Part shown: piece by piece, positions 33,657 through 42,677 of the stretch
Layout of the letters: every line of letters begins with the position of its first letter
Position numbering within the stretch: position 1 is the stretch's first letter
NCBI GenBank assembly: GCA_004293285.1
Contig: RDYF01000033.1
Location: 1 to 42,728 of the forward strand
Source: Verrucomicrobiota bacterium
Lineage (GTDB): Bacteria > Verrucomicrobiota > Verrucomicrobiia > Verrucomicrobiales > Akkermansiaceae
Length of the DNA stretch: 42,728 nucleotides
Reading direction: 5' to 3'
The notes under the pieces: generated by a model
The model's database searches: none
What the model saw: the letters and a program-made list of their open reading frames with translations, nothing else
What the model was told of the DNA's origin: nothing
Translations under genes and position numbers: made by a program

Positions 33657-36600
33657 ACTCACGCGAAGCACGAACCGACCTTGTCGCCACGCTAGCCCTC
33701 GATCTGATTGGCCCTTCGCAGGGACATGGGTTCGAGAGGGAACTACTCAGTGAGACGCCTACAAGCTGGTATCTCACAGGCTACCTCGTGCCTGCGGATG
33801 CAGATGATGATCTGCGTCTAGATGACAGCTCCGACGAAGATATCGACGAAGCATCGACAGCAGGCGGATTCGATGATGACTCTCCCGTGGACCGTTCTGC
33901 TTCGGGGAACAATTACCTGCCTTCTTCGATGGGACTGACGGCTATCGTCCCCGCAGATGCCGATAGTGTTACGGTCGAAGTTGCATGGGGTGACTACGTC
34001 GAAGAGAAGTACGAAGAGCCATCAAAGGACGGCCCGGCCAAAGTCCGATATGGCTACCGCCGAAGTCCAAGGACAGAGACTGTATCAATCCGTCTTGCTG
34101 ACCTCGATGCATCCCGCCAAACCTTACTCAATGTGCCTGAGAGCAAGGTTCGACCAAAAGATGCCCGTGGGCTATGCCTATCTTGTGTGCTGCGTCCCGT
34201 GCCCCACCTCGGAGCGGCTTGCAAGGCGCTCACCGTGTTCTTAGTGAATTACCGCGCTGTGGATGCGGATCATTCCTACCGAAGTTGTGCATTTCAGGCG
34301 GAATTTTCCATCAAATGCCTCAACGGTTTCATCGGAAGGGCCGATCTTCGTGGAACCGCCGCCAGCCATCTGGTGGATCCTGACAACAGCATTTCGGACC
34401 TTCATTATCGTGATGTTCTCGAATACGCGGTGGGGCACGGCTGCTCCGCAGACTATTCAAGGGATCCCGGCGCAAGTGCTGTTGAAACAGTGCGAACATC
34501 CTGGCTTCCCATCCACGAAGTCGAACGGGTGGTGCCTAGCACGATCGATGAGGTCGAGTTTCGAATGTTTTCTCTCGCTGCTTTTCAATCCGGACAGGAA
34601 CTTGCAGACAGCCTTCGGCCACTGATTTCCCGATATCGCTCATGGGTTGAGGACCAGCAAAGAATTTCAGGTCATCTTGATACAGAGTCCAGGAAGGCAA
34701 CCGCTTCCACAGCACTCAACGAAGCCCGTGCCGCAGCGGATCGCATTGAAGAGGGCATTTCGCTCCTTGAAACCAACAGCGACGCTTTTAGGGCATTCAC
34801 GTTGGCCAACAAGTGCATGGGAGAAGCGGCAGAACGCCGATTGAAGAACGTGCCCCGCGAGCAGATTTCATGGCGTCCGTTCCAGTTGGCCTTCGTTTTA
34901 CTCAATCTTCCCGGAATTGTTGATCCGAAGAGCGAACAGAGGAAAATCGTCGAGCTGCTCTTCTTTCCTACGGGTGGTGGCAAGACCGAAGCTTACCTTG
35001 GACTTGCAGCCTTCCAAATTATCTTCCGGAGGTTCACTCATCCGGGAATCCGCGGATGCGGATTGAGTGTTCTGATGCGCTACACCTTGCGGCTGCTGAC
35101 GTTGGACCAGTTGGGCCGCGCGTCAGCGCTGATTTGTGCGCTGGAACTCGAACGCCGTAGGCAACCTGAGGTCCTGGGTGACTGGCCATTTGAAATCGGA
35201 CTGTGGGTGGGATCTGCCGCTACACCCAACCGACTCGGCCATGTTGGCTACACCGGCCCTGGCGCGGATCAGACAGCCTACATCAAGGTGAAAAGATTCC
35301 GGGAGAAGGGCAAGGAGGAAGCACCCATCCCCCTCGAAAGCTGTCCGTGGTGCGATACTAAGTTTGGTAAAACCAGCTTCAAAATGATGCCCAATGAAAA
35401 GGCTCCCACGCACCTGAAGATCACCTGCTCCAATTACGACTGCGAATTCTCCCAAGGTGTTGGTCTGCCAATCTTGACTGTGGATGAAACCATCTACCGG
35501 CGTCTGCCGGCTTTCTTGATCGCGACCGTAGATAAGTTCGCCGCTCTTCCATGGGAAGGGCGAATTGGCGCGCTGTTTGGACGGGTTAATCGATACGACA
35601 AACACGGCTTCTATGGACCTACCGACCCCCTTTCGACGGGAACAAAGATGGACGACATCCTGCCAGGTCCCGACCTGATCATTCAAGACGAGCTTCACTT
35701 GATTTCTGGCCCTCTTGGAACAATTGCTGGGGTGTATGAGGCGGCAATCGAAAAACTCAGTGAGAGATTCGCTTCGGATGGGCGACAGAAACGGATTCCG
35801 AAGATTATTGCATCTACAGCGACGGTGCGCCGCGCTGGCCACCAAATCCAAGCGTTGTTCGGTCGGACGACAACCCGGATTTTCCCACCGCCTGGAGTCA
35901 ACCGCTCGGATTCGTTTTTTGCGGAAACCGTAGAAATCAATGAACGGAATGCATCCACGAACGGACGCCTATATGTCGGAGTGGCGGCCCAGGGACGAAG
36001 TCTCAAGAGGGTCCTCCTGCGCACCATGCTTACCCTGATGAGCAGGGCAGAGACTCTCTATCGGGCAGGAGGCGCGGAAGAGATGGATGCAGTCGATCCC
36101 TACATGACCGCTCTCGGCTACTTCAATAGCCTGCGGGAACTCGGAGGAAGCCGTCGAATCGTGGAAGACGAGGTATTGATGCAACTTGATCGTTACTCGA
36201 ATCGTCGCCGATTGGATCCGGTAGATACTCTCTTTAGCGACCGAACCATCGACATGGTTCACATTAAGGAACTGACGTCCCGGGTTTCAACAAACGAGGT
36301 GTCCGGCACCAAGGAAAAAATCAGCAAGCCACACGAGACGGATCAAGGATGTGACGTGGTCCTCGCTACCAACATGATTTCAGTGGGCTTGGACATCACA
36401 AGGCTAGGCCTGATGATCGTGCTGGGTCAGCCCAAAGGAAGTTCTGAATACATACAGGCAACCAGCCGGGTGGGCCGTGAACCGAGACGCCCTGGTCTGG
36501 TAGTCACCCTGCTCAATCCTCACAAGCCGCGCGACCGCTCCCACTTCGAGCAATTCAAGGTCTATCACCAGTCTTTCTATCGTTCGGTAGAGGCTACGAG

Positions 36601-37111
36601 TGTGACGCCCTATTCTCCGCGGGCGCTGGATCGCGCATTGGCGGCCACAATCGTGGGAGTCATCCGGCACTCCATCGACTCAATGACACCGGCGTTGGGA
36701 GCGACACAGATACTTGATACAAGTCTAAAAAAGACACTCGATGACTTCTGCATCCTTGTGGCCGAGCGGGCAAGGGAGCATCGCCTTGACCTTGATCAAC
36801 CCACTCGGGACAAACTCTACAATTATGTCTTGAAGCGGTGCCGCGGGTTAATTGACGACTGGCGCGCCATCGCTCATGGATACTTGAATGGTGCCAACGT
36901 TAACCTGAAGTATCAACTTTATGAAGAGGGCAAGAACGCCAAGCCACTACTTCACGCTTTTCTTGATCCTGAACTTGAAAATCTACAGCCAGAGTTCAGG
37001 AAATTCCGCGCAAACCGCTCGATGCGGGACGTGGAGACGAATACCGAGCTCAAAGTGAAAGAGCTCACCGAACCTCTCACCAGTCTAGCCCCGAAGGGCG
37101 CAAAAATCTGA
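33653..37111 (+). CDS. drmA: DrmA, helicase of the DISARM core
   Basis: A 1152-residue superfamily 2 helicase. The Walker A is FPTGGGKTEAYLGL at about residue 437, the Walker B is IIQDELHLISG at about 678, motif III is ASTATVRRA, and the C-terminal lobe has LATNMISVGLDITRLGLMIV and QATSRVGREPRRPG at about 935. The first 350 residues hold an acidic N-terminal domain, and two Cys pairs (CPWC at about 564, and a CSNYDC segment at about 591) suggest a zinc-binding insertion between the helicase motifs. DrmA and DrmB form the DNA-binding complex of DISARM in known systems. The 4-bp start overlap with the GHKL gene indicates translational coupling. Confidence 0.92.
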   Translation: MNSREARTDLVATLALDLIGPSQGHGFERELLSETPTSWYLTGYLVPADADDDLRLDDSSDEDIDEASTAGGFDDDSPVDRSASGNNYLPSSMGLTAIVPADADSVTVEVAWGDYVEEKYEEPSKDGPAKVRYGYRRSPRTETVSIRLADLDASRQTLLNVPESKVRPKDARGLCLSCVLRPVPHLGAACKALTVFLVNYRAVDADHSYRSCAFQAEFSIKCLNGFIGRADLRGTAASHLVDPDNSISDLHYRDVLEYAVGHGCSADYSRDPGASAVETVRTSWLPIHEVERVVPSTIDEVEFRMFSLAAFQSGQELADSLRPLISRYRSWVEDQQRISGHLDTESRKATASTALNEARAAADRIEEGISLLETNSDAFRAFTLANKCMGEAAERRLKNVPREQISWRPFQLAFVLLNLPGIVDPKSEQRKIVELLFFPTGGGKTEAYLGLAAFQIIFRRFTHPGIRGCGLSVLMRYTLRLLTLDQLGRASALICALELERRRQPEVLGDWPFEIGLWVGSAATPNRLGHVGYTGPGADQTAYIKVKRFREKGKEEAPIPLESCPWCDTKFGKTSFKMMPNEKAPTHLKITCSNYDCEFSQGVGLPILTVDETIYRRLPAFLIATVDKFAALPWEGRIGALFGRVNRYDKHGFYGPTDPLSTGTKMDDILPGPDLIIQDELHLISGPLGTIAGVYEAAIEKLSERFASDGRQKRIPKIIASTATVRRAGHQIQALFGRTTTRIFPPPGVNRSDSFFAETVEINERNASTNGRLYVGVAAQGRSLKRVLLRTMLTLMSRAETLYRAGGAEEMDAVDPYMTALGYFNSLRELGGSRRIVEDEVLMQLDRYSNRRRLDPVDTLFSDRTIDMVHIKELTSRVSTNEVSGTKEKISKPHETDQGCDVVLATNMISVGLDITRLGLMIVLGQPKGSSEYIQATSRVGREPRRPGLVVTLLNPHKPRDRSHFEQFKVYHQSFYRSVEATSVTPYSPRALDRALAATIVGVIRHSIDSMTPALGATQILDTSLKKTLDDFCILVAERAREHRLDLDQPTRDKLYNYVLKRCRGLIDDWRAIAHGYLNGANVNLKYQLYEEGKNAKPLLHAFLDPELENLQPEFRKFRANRSMRDVETNTELKVKELTEPLTSLAPKGAKI

Positions 37112-37123
37112 CCACAACGAATC

Positions 37124-38974
37124 ATGGCCATTCAGCAACTCCGCAGCAGCCAGCTCATTACCACTTTCGGCACCGGGTCTATGGTGGATCTTCCCGAGGC
37201 ATCCGTGATCATCGGAGGGCCAGACCACTGGATCTACCGTGAGGAGGAAATCGCGGACCACCTCATTCGCGAACCCCGCCTCAGCAAACGGATAGCCCAG
37301 TATTTGAACGAGTTCTTCCAATACAATTTGCAGGATGTCGAACTCATGCGTCCTCCACGCATGCGCAGCTCTCTTCAGTATCAAGGTAAGAATCCTGAAG
37401 TCACCGCATGGAAATTTCCCGAGTGGTATGTCGTTCAGAAAATCGAACAAACGCAAGAAGGCAAGCGAAGGCGTTTAATTAGCAAGCAGCTACTTGAAAA
37501 CGGCAGATACCGGGATCAAAACGGCAAGGCTCTGGACGTGGTTCCCATCCGCTTTGTAAGGGCCTGCGACAAAGGGCACGTGGACGACATCGACTGGTTG
37601 AGCTACGTCCACGGAGTCGAGGGGCGGAATTGTGTCCGCGCTCAAGGTGGTATGTTCCTACTGGAGAAGGGAAGCTCTGGAGCATTGGCTGACATCATTG
37701 TCGCTTGCGATTGCGGCAGATCGAGGTCACTGGCATTTGCCCGGAAAGACAAATCCGTCCTCGGATTCTGTAACGGCCGCAGGCCCTGGTTAGGTCCTTT
37801 GAGCAAGGAACCATGCACAAATCCATCGAAGCTTTTGGTTCGCAGCGCCAGCAACGCCTATTTTCCTCAACTCTACTCCATCATCTCCATTCCCGACGGA
37901 GCTACCGGCTTACAAGCGGTTCTGAAAAAATTCGAATCCGACTTGGCTAAAGTCACATCGGTGGATCTTCTGGCCATGGCACGTCAGTTCAATGGGAATC
38001 TCGATAAGAGCCTTGGCACCTCTTCAAACGATGAGGTGTTCTCGATTTTGAGCAAGCTCCGGAATAATGACTCCGAACAAAGCATTGCGACGAAATCTCT
38101 TGAGTTCAACGCTTTCACTGGCCCGCCCAATCAGCTTTCTGATGATGAAGTCGAAGGGGACTTTCTGATCCGTCATCTTGATAGTGACCTTTGGCAACAA
38201 GATCCCATGCTAGCTGAATGTCTTGATCAGATTGTCCTTGTGGACCGCCTTAGGGAGGTTGTCGCGCAAGTTGGCTTCACACGATTTGAATCAAGAGGGA
38301 CAAATCTAGACGGAGAATTGGATCTTAATTTGCAGCCCGCTCCGCTGGCCAAGGACAAGATCAAGATCATTCCCGCCTTCGAAAACCGGGGGGAGGGAAT
38401 ATTTCTCCACTTCAACGCGAAGCGGATTCTTGAATGGGCCGCCAAATCAGCGGTGCAGGACAGGGCGGATGATTTGAAAGCAGGGTTTGCGCTCAAAGCG
38501 GAAGAGAGAGGTCAAGATGACTTCAAATTCCACGGGGCACCATTTTACATGCTTCACACTCTCGCTCATCTATTGATTCAGGAAATCACCTTGGAATGTG
38601 GCTATCCGTCCAGCTCCCTAAAGGAACGGATCTACTGCGATGCAGCCGCTGGTGAATTTGGAATCCTTATTTATACGGGTAGTTCCGACGCCGAGGGCAC
38701 ACTTGGTGGACTGGTCAACGCCGCCGACCGTATCCGCACCATCCTTTTCAATACCATCCAGAATGCTTCGATCTGTTCCGCCGATCCAGTTTGTTCTCAC
38801 ACGAAGCCGGAAAAGGACAATCCAAGTCACTGGCTCCAAGGAAGTGCCTGTCATTGCTGTACTCACCTTCCGGAAACGTCTTGCGAGCAAATGAATCAGT
38901 ATCTCGACAGGTCCCTTGTAGTTCCTACCTTGGAAGGATTGGGTTGTGAATTTTTTGAACAACTAAGCGTATGA
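37124..38974 (+). CDS. drmB: DrmB, DUF1998 protein of the DISARM core
   Basis: A 616-residue protein. The N-terminal half has LITTFGTGSMVDLPEASVII and a Cys-rich segment (CDCG, later GFCNG and CTNP) suited to zinc. The C-terminal DUF1998 region starts with MLHTLAHLLIQEITLECGYP at about residue 477, continues with AAAGEFGILIYTGSSDAEGT, and ends in a Cys cluster (CSADPVC, then ACHCCTH) that probably binds a second zinc. DrmB partners DrmA to load on phage DNA with a suitable 5' end in characterised systems. It starts 12 bp after drmA and its stop overlaps drmC (ATGA at 38971). Confidence 0.92.
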   Translation: MAIQQLRSSQLITTFGTGSMVDLPEASVIIGGPDHWIYREEEIADHLIREPRLSKRIAQYLNEFFQYNLQDVELMRPPRMRSSLQYQGKNPEVTAWKFPEWYVVQKIEQTQEGKRRRLISKQLLENGRYRDQNGKALDVVPIRFVRACDKGHVDDIDWLSYVHGVEGRNCVRAQGGMFLLEKGSSGALADIIVACDCGRSRSLAFARKDKSVLGFCNGRRPWLGPLSKEPCTNPSKLLVRSASNAYFPQLYSIISIPDGATGLQAVLKKFESDLAKVTSVDLLAMARQFNGNLDKSLGTSSNDEVFSILSKLRNNDSEQSIATKSLEFNAFTGPPNQLSDDEVEGDFLIRHLDSDLWQQDPMLAECLDQIVLVDRLREVVAQVGFTRFESRGTNLDGELDLNLQPAPLAKDKIKIIPAFENRGEGIFLHFNAKRILEWAAKSAVQDRADDLKAGFALKAEERGQDDFKFHGAPFYMLHTLAHLLIQEITLECGYPSSSLKERIYCDAAAGEFGILIYTGSSDAEGTLGGLVNAADRIRTILFNTIQNASICSADPVCSHTKPEKDNPSHWLQGSACHCCTHLPETSCEQMNQYLDRSLVVPTLEGLGCEFFEQLSV

Positions 38975-39747
38975 ATCCCTTTGTCCGGCTTCCATTGAGC
39001 AACCTTGAGTCTCTCCGCACCGGCTTCATCAGCGGCTCTCTCAAATACGATATCACAAAAAACGCACTCACAGGGGCCGGAGCTCCCATAAACGATGTGG
39101 ATGAACTTGTTGGCTTCATAAGCACGCGCGGCTATTCTCACGAAACTTTGGCGGCGATGATCGAAGCGATCATCGAAACGCGACGCCACGCCATCGATGT
39201 TTCCCTGAGCCAAACCTTGGTAGTCACCGGTCCGACAACTTCTCAGCCTGAAAACCTTAAAACAGGTGCTCGTTTCATTCAGGTGGTTGAGCACGCTAAG
39301 CGTGAACTGATGTTGGCGACGTTCGCGCTGTATCAAGGAGATCGTATACTTGAGCCAATTCACACTGCCATGTCGAACAATCCCAACTTGGAAGTGACAC
39401 TAATCCTCAATATTCCCAGGAAATACGGAGACCGGACAAGCAGCGAAGAAATTATCGACGCTGCCAGACAGGAATTTGCTAAGAACTGGCCTTGGCCACA
39501 ATTGCCTAAGGTCTGGTATTTCCCGGAGTCGCTCAATCTGAATTCCTCGGATCGTGCTTCCATGCACGCCAAATTCGTGATCGCCGATGAGGAACGTTGC
39601 TTCATCACCTCAGCCAACTTTACCGAGGCCGCGCAAAAAAAGAATATTGAGGTTGGCGTCGAACTGAGTAATTCACTGGAGCCCAAAGTACTGAGTCAGT
39701 ATTTTAAAAGACTAATGTGCGAAGGAAGACTAGCACGCTTTCTATAA
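38971..39747 (+). CDS. drmC: DrmC, phospholipase-D-fold protein of DISARM
   Basis: A 258-residue PLD-superfamily protein, the usual size for DrmC. The HxK motif is SMHAKFVIADEERCFITSAN at about residues 196-215 (His198, Lys200, Asn215), giving one complete HKD-type half site. The N-terminal half has the matching strand AKRELMLATFALYQGD. Such proteins cleave phosphodiester bonds as dimers. In tested DISARM systems DrmC is often dispensable. It is the last gene of the operon. No strong terminator hairpin follows; decayed IS sequence begins within about 40-100 bp. Confidence 0.92.
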   Translation: MNPFVRLPLSNLESLRTGFISGSLKYDITKNALTGAGAPINDVDELVGFISTRGYSHETLAAMIEAIIETRRHAIDVSLSQTLVVTGPTTSQPENLKTGARFIQVVEHAKRELMLATFALYQGDRILEPIHTAMSNNPNLEVTLILNIPRKYGDRTSSEEIIDAARQEFAKNWPWPQLPKVWYFPESLNLNSSDRASMHAKFVIADEERCFITSANFTEAAQKKNIEVGVELSNSLEPKVLSQYFKRLMCEGRLARFL

Positions 39748-39781
39748 AGCGTAGGCTCAACTTGCTTTCTTTATTGCGCGA

Positions 39782-39849
39782 CGCTTACTGCATGAATTCA
39801 TACAACGATTATAGGTCAATATTAGCATATGCTTGATTTAGAGTAAGCG
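39782..39849. repeat. Facing CGCTTAC / GTAAGCG ends, probable IS66 termini
   Basis: CGCTTAC at 39782-39788 and GTAAGCG at 39843-39849 are inverted copies 54 bp apart. GTAAGCG is a common start of IS66-family terminal repeats. The right copy is the left end of the IS66 remnant that follows, and the left copy may be the outer end of an older, otherwise deleted copy. Confidence 0.45.
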
Positions 39850-39903
39850 GTCAACAGAACCCCTCTATTCATTGCCGAGGAATTTTGTCTATGATGTTCG
39901 ATC

Positions 39904-40222
39904 ATGTCTGACATCGATCCACCCACCACTAGCATCATCAACCGCTTATGATTCGAGCAGCTTGACCGCTCCTCAGTTCGCTGCACAATGTGGAATCAAA
40001 TACCCTACCTTCGCCTCATGGCTTGCCTCGGCAAAACGCCGCCAATGCGACAAGGCAACCTTGCAAAACCGGCCTACATTTCTCATCGCCGAGTTGGACA
40101 CTACTGTCGAGACTCAGCATGGTGCTGATTTGGAAGTGCGGTTACCCGGCGGAGCCGTTGCTCGCATCGTATCGCGCGATCAACTCCCCCTAGTCGTCGA
40201 GCTCCTCCGTCAACTCGCCTGA
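39904..40222 (+). pseudogene. IS66 tnpA, frameshifted
   Basis: The ATG at 39904 begins MSDIDPPTTSIINRL and then hits a stop (TGA). The rest of the protein continues in the other frame: YDSSSLTAPQFAAQCGIKYP (helix-turn-helix), FLIAELDTT, VRLPGGAVARIVSRDQLPLV and ELLRQLA, the standard end of this TnpA type. A deletion plus a frameshift near codon 15 explains it. In IS66 elements TnpA is an accessory DNA-binding protein. Confidence 0.7.
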
Positions 40223-40232
40223 TCCCACCGCT

Positions 40233-40592
40233 ATGCTCACCTTCAACGGAAGTCTCAAGGTTTACGTGGCACTGGTACCATGCGACATGCGCAAGAGCTT
40301 CAATACTCTCGCAGAACTCGTTAGCAACCACCTCCAACTCGATCCGCTCTGCGGCGCGGCATTCCTCTTCACTAACAAGTCAAGGCGACTCATCAAAATC
40401 CTTTACTTCGACGGCACCGGATACTGGGTCGTCGCAAAGCGTCTGGAAAAAGGCACCTTCAGCTGGCCTAAACCCAGCGATACCGCACAGCAGCGCATCA
40501 AGCTCCAAACCGAAGCTCTGCAACTCCTCCTCGGCCTAATTCCGCTATCCTTGAGTCAAATCCTTTATTTGAGACTTGACGAAACTCCCTAA
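40233..40592 (+). CDS. tnpB: IS66 family protein TnpB
   Basis: A 119-residue protein with the IS66 TnpB signature: YVALVPCDMRKSFNTLAELV, LDPLCGAAFLFTNKSRRLIK, ILYFDGTGYWVVAKRLEKGT and FSWPKP. The length is normal and the frame is intact, starting 10 bp after tnpA. TnpB is needed for IS66 transposition but its biochemical role is unclear. Without tnpC it is a relic. Confidence 0.92.
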   Translation: MLTFNGSLKVYVALVPCDMRKSFNTLAELVSNHLQLDPLCGAAFLFTNKSRRLIKILYFDGTGYWVVAKRLEKGTFSWPKPSDTAQQRIKLQTEALQLLLGLIPLSLSQILYLRLDETP

Positions 40593-40616
40593 TTTTTCAT
40601 CAATTATAATTATCCA

Positions 40617-42473
40617 ATGTCAAAAATTACGATCCGCTTTACGCAGGACTCCTGCCCGCTCGAAGACCAAATATCATTTTACGAAAAATTCTATGAATCG
40701 TTCGGGCTCAAGGCGGGAAATTTGGCAGATGAGCAAGAGGCTGAGATTTGCGCTCAAACAACAGTGAGATTGTTTGACATAGGTGCTCCGATTCCCCAAG
40801 AACTTCAGACTGAGAGTTCTTGGGTCTGTCGTCTAATCCAAAAGGAGGGAATGCTAATGTTCTCGGTAGGGGATTGGATTTGGGCTGCGCTGTTGAGCGA
40901 TTCCGAGCAGCTTCATGAGATGATCCTGAATTTGCCTGCCTCTTTATCCGTGCTATCCTTAACTGGTTCCGGGATACTCCCTCTTACGTCTCTGATTAAA
41001 TTGGAATATCTCACTAGCTTGAATCTTAAGAGTTGTAAATCTCTGGTGGATATTTCGGTGCTATCCGGACTCAGGGGGCTCACCAGCTTGAATATTCATG
41101 ATTGTGAATCTCTGGTAGATATCTCGGCGCTATCCGGACTCAGCGGGCTCACTAGCTTGAATCTTTATGGTTGTGAATCTCTGGTAGATATCTCGGCGCT
41201 ATCCGGACTCAGGGGGCTCACCAGCTTGGAACTTTATGGTTGTCTATCATTGGTCGATATCTCGGCGCTATCCGGACTGAGCAGTCTGACCAGCTTGGAT
41301 CTTTCTTTTTGTGAATCTCTGGTAGATATCTCGGCGCTCTCCGGACTGAGTAGTCTGACCAACTTGGGACTTTTGGGTTGTCAATCATTGGTCAATATCT
41401 CGGCTCTTTCTGGGCTGATCTTTCTTACCAGCTTGGATCTTACTAGGTGCTGGTCATTGGTGGATATATCAGCGCTATCCGGACTTAGGGGGCTGACCAG
41501 CTTGAATCTTTCTGTATGTGAATCCCTGATAGATATCTCGGCGCTATCCGGACTGAGCAGTCTGACCAGCTTGGATCTTTCTTTTTGTAAATCCTTGGAC
41601 GATATCTCGGCGCTATCCGGACTGAGCAGTCTGACTAACTTGAATCTTTGTAATTATAATACGCTAGTAGATATTTCGGTGCTATCAGGACTAATTCATC
41701 TCACCCATTTGGATCTTTCTTATTGTAAATATTTGGTCGATATTTCGGCGCTATCCGGACTGAGAAGTCTCACCAGCTTGAATCTTTCTGAGTGTGAATC
41801 CTTGGTGGATATTTCGGTACTATCTAAACTGAGCAGTCTAACCTGCTTGAATCTTAAGGGATGTAAATCTCTAGTGGATATTTCGGTGCTATCCGGACTG
41901 AATTGTCTCACTAGCTTGAGTCTTTCTATGAGTGAATCCTTGGTGGATCTTTCGCTGCTATCCAGACTTAGCAATCTCACCCGCTTGGATCTTTACGATT
42001 GTAAATCTCTGGTGGATATTTCAGCGCTATCCGGGCTGAGTCGTCTCACCAGCTTGAATCTTTCTGGCTGTGAATCCTTGGTGGATCTTTCGGCGTTATC
42101 CGGATTGATTTGTCTCACCGAATTGGGTCTTTATTATTGTGCATCTCTGGTGGATATTTCGGCGCTATCAGAACTGGTTCGTCTCAACAGTTTGAGTCTT
42201 TATAATTGTGAATCTCTAGTCGATATTTCAGCGTTATCCGGACTGAGTCGTCTTACTATCTTGAGTCTTTATGGCTGTAAATCTCTGGTGGACATCTGTG
42301 CGCTATCTGGATTAAGCCGTCTCAATTACTTAGAGCTTTCTAATTGTGAATCTCTGGTCGATATTACACCGCTATCCGGACTGAGCAGTTTGCGTATCTT
42401 GGATCTTTCTAATTGTGAATCTCTGGTCGATATTTCGGTAATTGAAGGACTGAAAAATCTCACTGTCTTTTGA
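40617..42473 (+). CDS. Leucine-rich-repeat protein with 21 tandem repeats
   Basis: A protein of 618 residues. The first about 129 residues form a globular region (TIRFTQDSCPLEDQISFYEK, SWVCRLIQKEGMLMFSVGDW) of unknown family. The rest is 21 consecutive 23-residue repeats of the form LTSLxLxxCxSLVDISALSG, ending NLTVF. No signal peptide, membrane helix or sortase/T9SS tail is seen, so it should be cytoplasmic. The solenoid would offer a long ligand-binding surface that varies mostly at the xLxxC face. It starts 24 bp after IS66 tnpB in the same direction, with an AT-rich gap, and could be a passenger gene of that element. LRR proteins can be sensors; here the role is unknown. Confidence 0.85.
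   Translation: MSKITIRFTQDSCPLEDQISFYEKFYESFGLKAGNLADEQEAEICAQTTVRLFDIGAPIPQELQTESSWVCRLIQKEGMLMFSVGDWIWAALLSDSEQLHEMILNLPASLSVLSLTGSGILPLTSLIKLEYLTSLNLKSCKSLVDISVLSGLRGLTSLNIHDCESLVDISALSGLSGLTSLNLYGCESLVDISALSGLRGLTSLELYGCLSLVDISALSGLSSLTSLDLSFCESLVDISALSGLSSLTNLGLLGCQSLVNISALSGLIFLTSLDLTRCWSLVDISALSGLRGLTSLNLSVCESLIDISALSGLSSLTSLDLSFCKSLDDISALSGLSSLTNLNLCNYNTLVDISVLSGLIHLTHLDLSYCKYLVDISALSGLRSLTSLNLSECESLVDISVLSKLSSLTCLNLKGCKSLVDISVLSGLNCLTSLSLSMSESLVDLSLLSRLSNLTRLDLYDCKSLVDISALSGLSRLTSLNLSGCESLVDLSALSGLICLTELGLYYCASLVDISALSELVRLNSLSLYNCESLVDISALSGLSRLTILSLYGCKSLVDICALSGLSRLNYLELSNCESLVDITPLSGLSSLRILDLSNCESLVDISVIEGLKNLTVF
41004..42452 (+). repeat. 69-bp coding tandem repeats (21 units)
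   Basis: Each unit encodes one 23-residue LRR. Adjacent units share long stretches such as GATATCTCGGCGCTATCCGG, so slippage or recombination between units is likely. The early units (2-9) are more alike than the later ones, suggesting recent expansion at the 5' side. Confidence 0.9.
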
Positions 42474-42539
42474 CTAGATCCCCCAAGAATGTGACCACAT
42501 GCTAAGTGATGATTTTGGTGTTTTTGGAGTGGAATATAG

Positions 42540-42677
42540 ACTATACCAAAGGCACAACGACAAGAAAGGAAAAGCAGAAGACACGACCCCGAATTCAAAG
42601 CCCGCGCAGTTCTTCAGGCGCTCAAAGGTGCCCACGCAATTCCCACCCCATCCGTGTCATCATACATTGACGGTTAA
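42540..42677 (+). pseudogene. IS3-family orfA fragment
   Basis: One frame reads AQRQERKSRRHDPEFKARAV, then LQALKGAHAIPTPSV and a stop at 42675-42677. RRHxPEFKARVxLxALKG is the start of many IS3-group OrfA transposases. A TAG lies just upstream and there is no Met, so this is a short remnant of a different IS3 copy than the one at 11.65 kb. The sequence after it to the window end shows no gene I can support. Confidence 0.65.

Larger units (their letters stand above)
39843..40592 (+). mobile_element. Partial IS66-family element
   Basis: A left end beginning GTAAGCG, a damaged tnpA and an intact tnpB are present in the usual order. tnpC, the large transposase with the catalytic site, is missing, and no matching right end (CGCTTAC) was seen up to the window end. 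The element cannot move by itself. The leucine-rich-repeat gene occupies the place where tnpC would begin. Confidence 0.75.

Noticed and set aside
41004-42452. CRISPR-like regular DNA repeats
   Set aside because: The 69-bp periodicity is in frame and encodes leucine-rich repeats, with no unique spacers.
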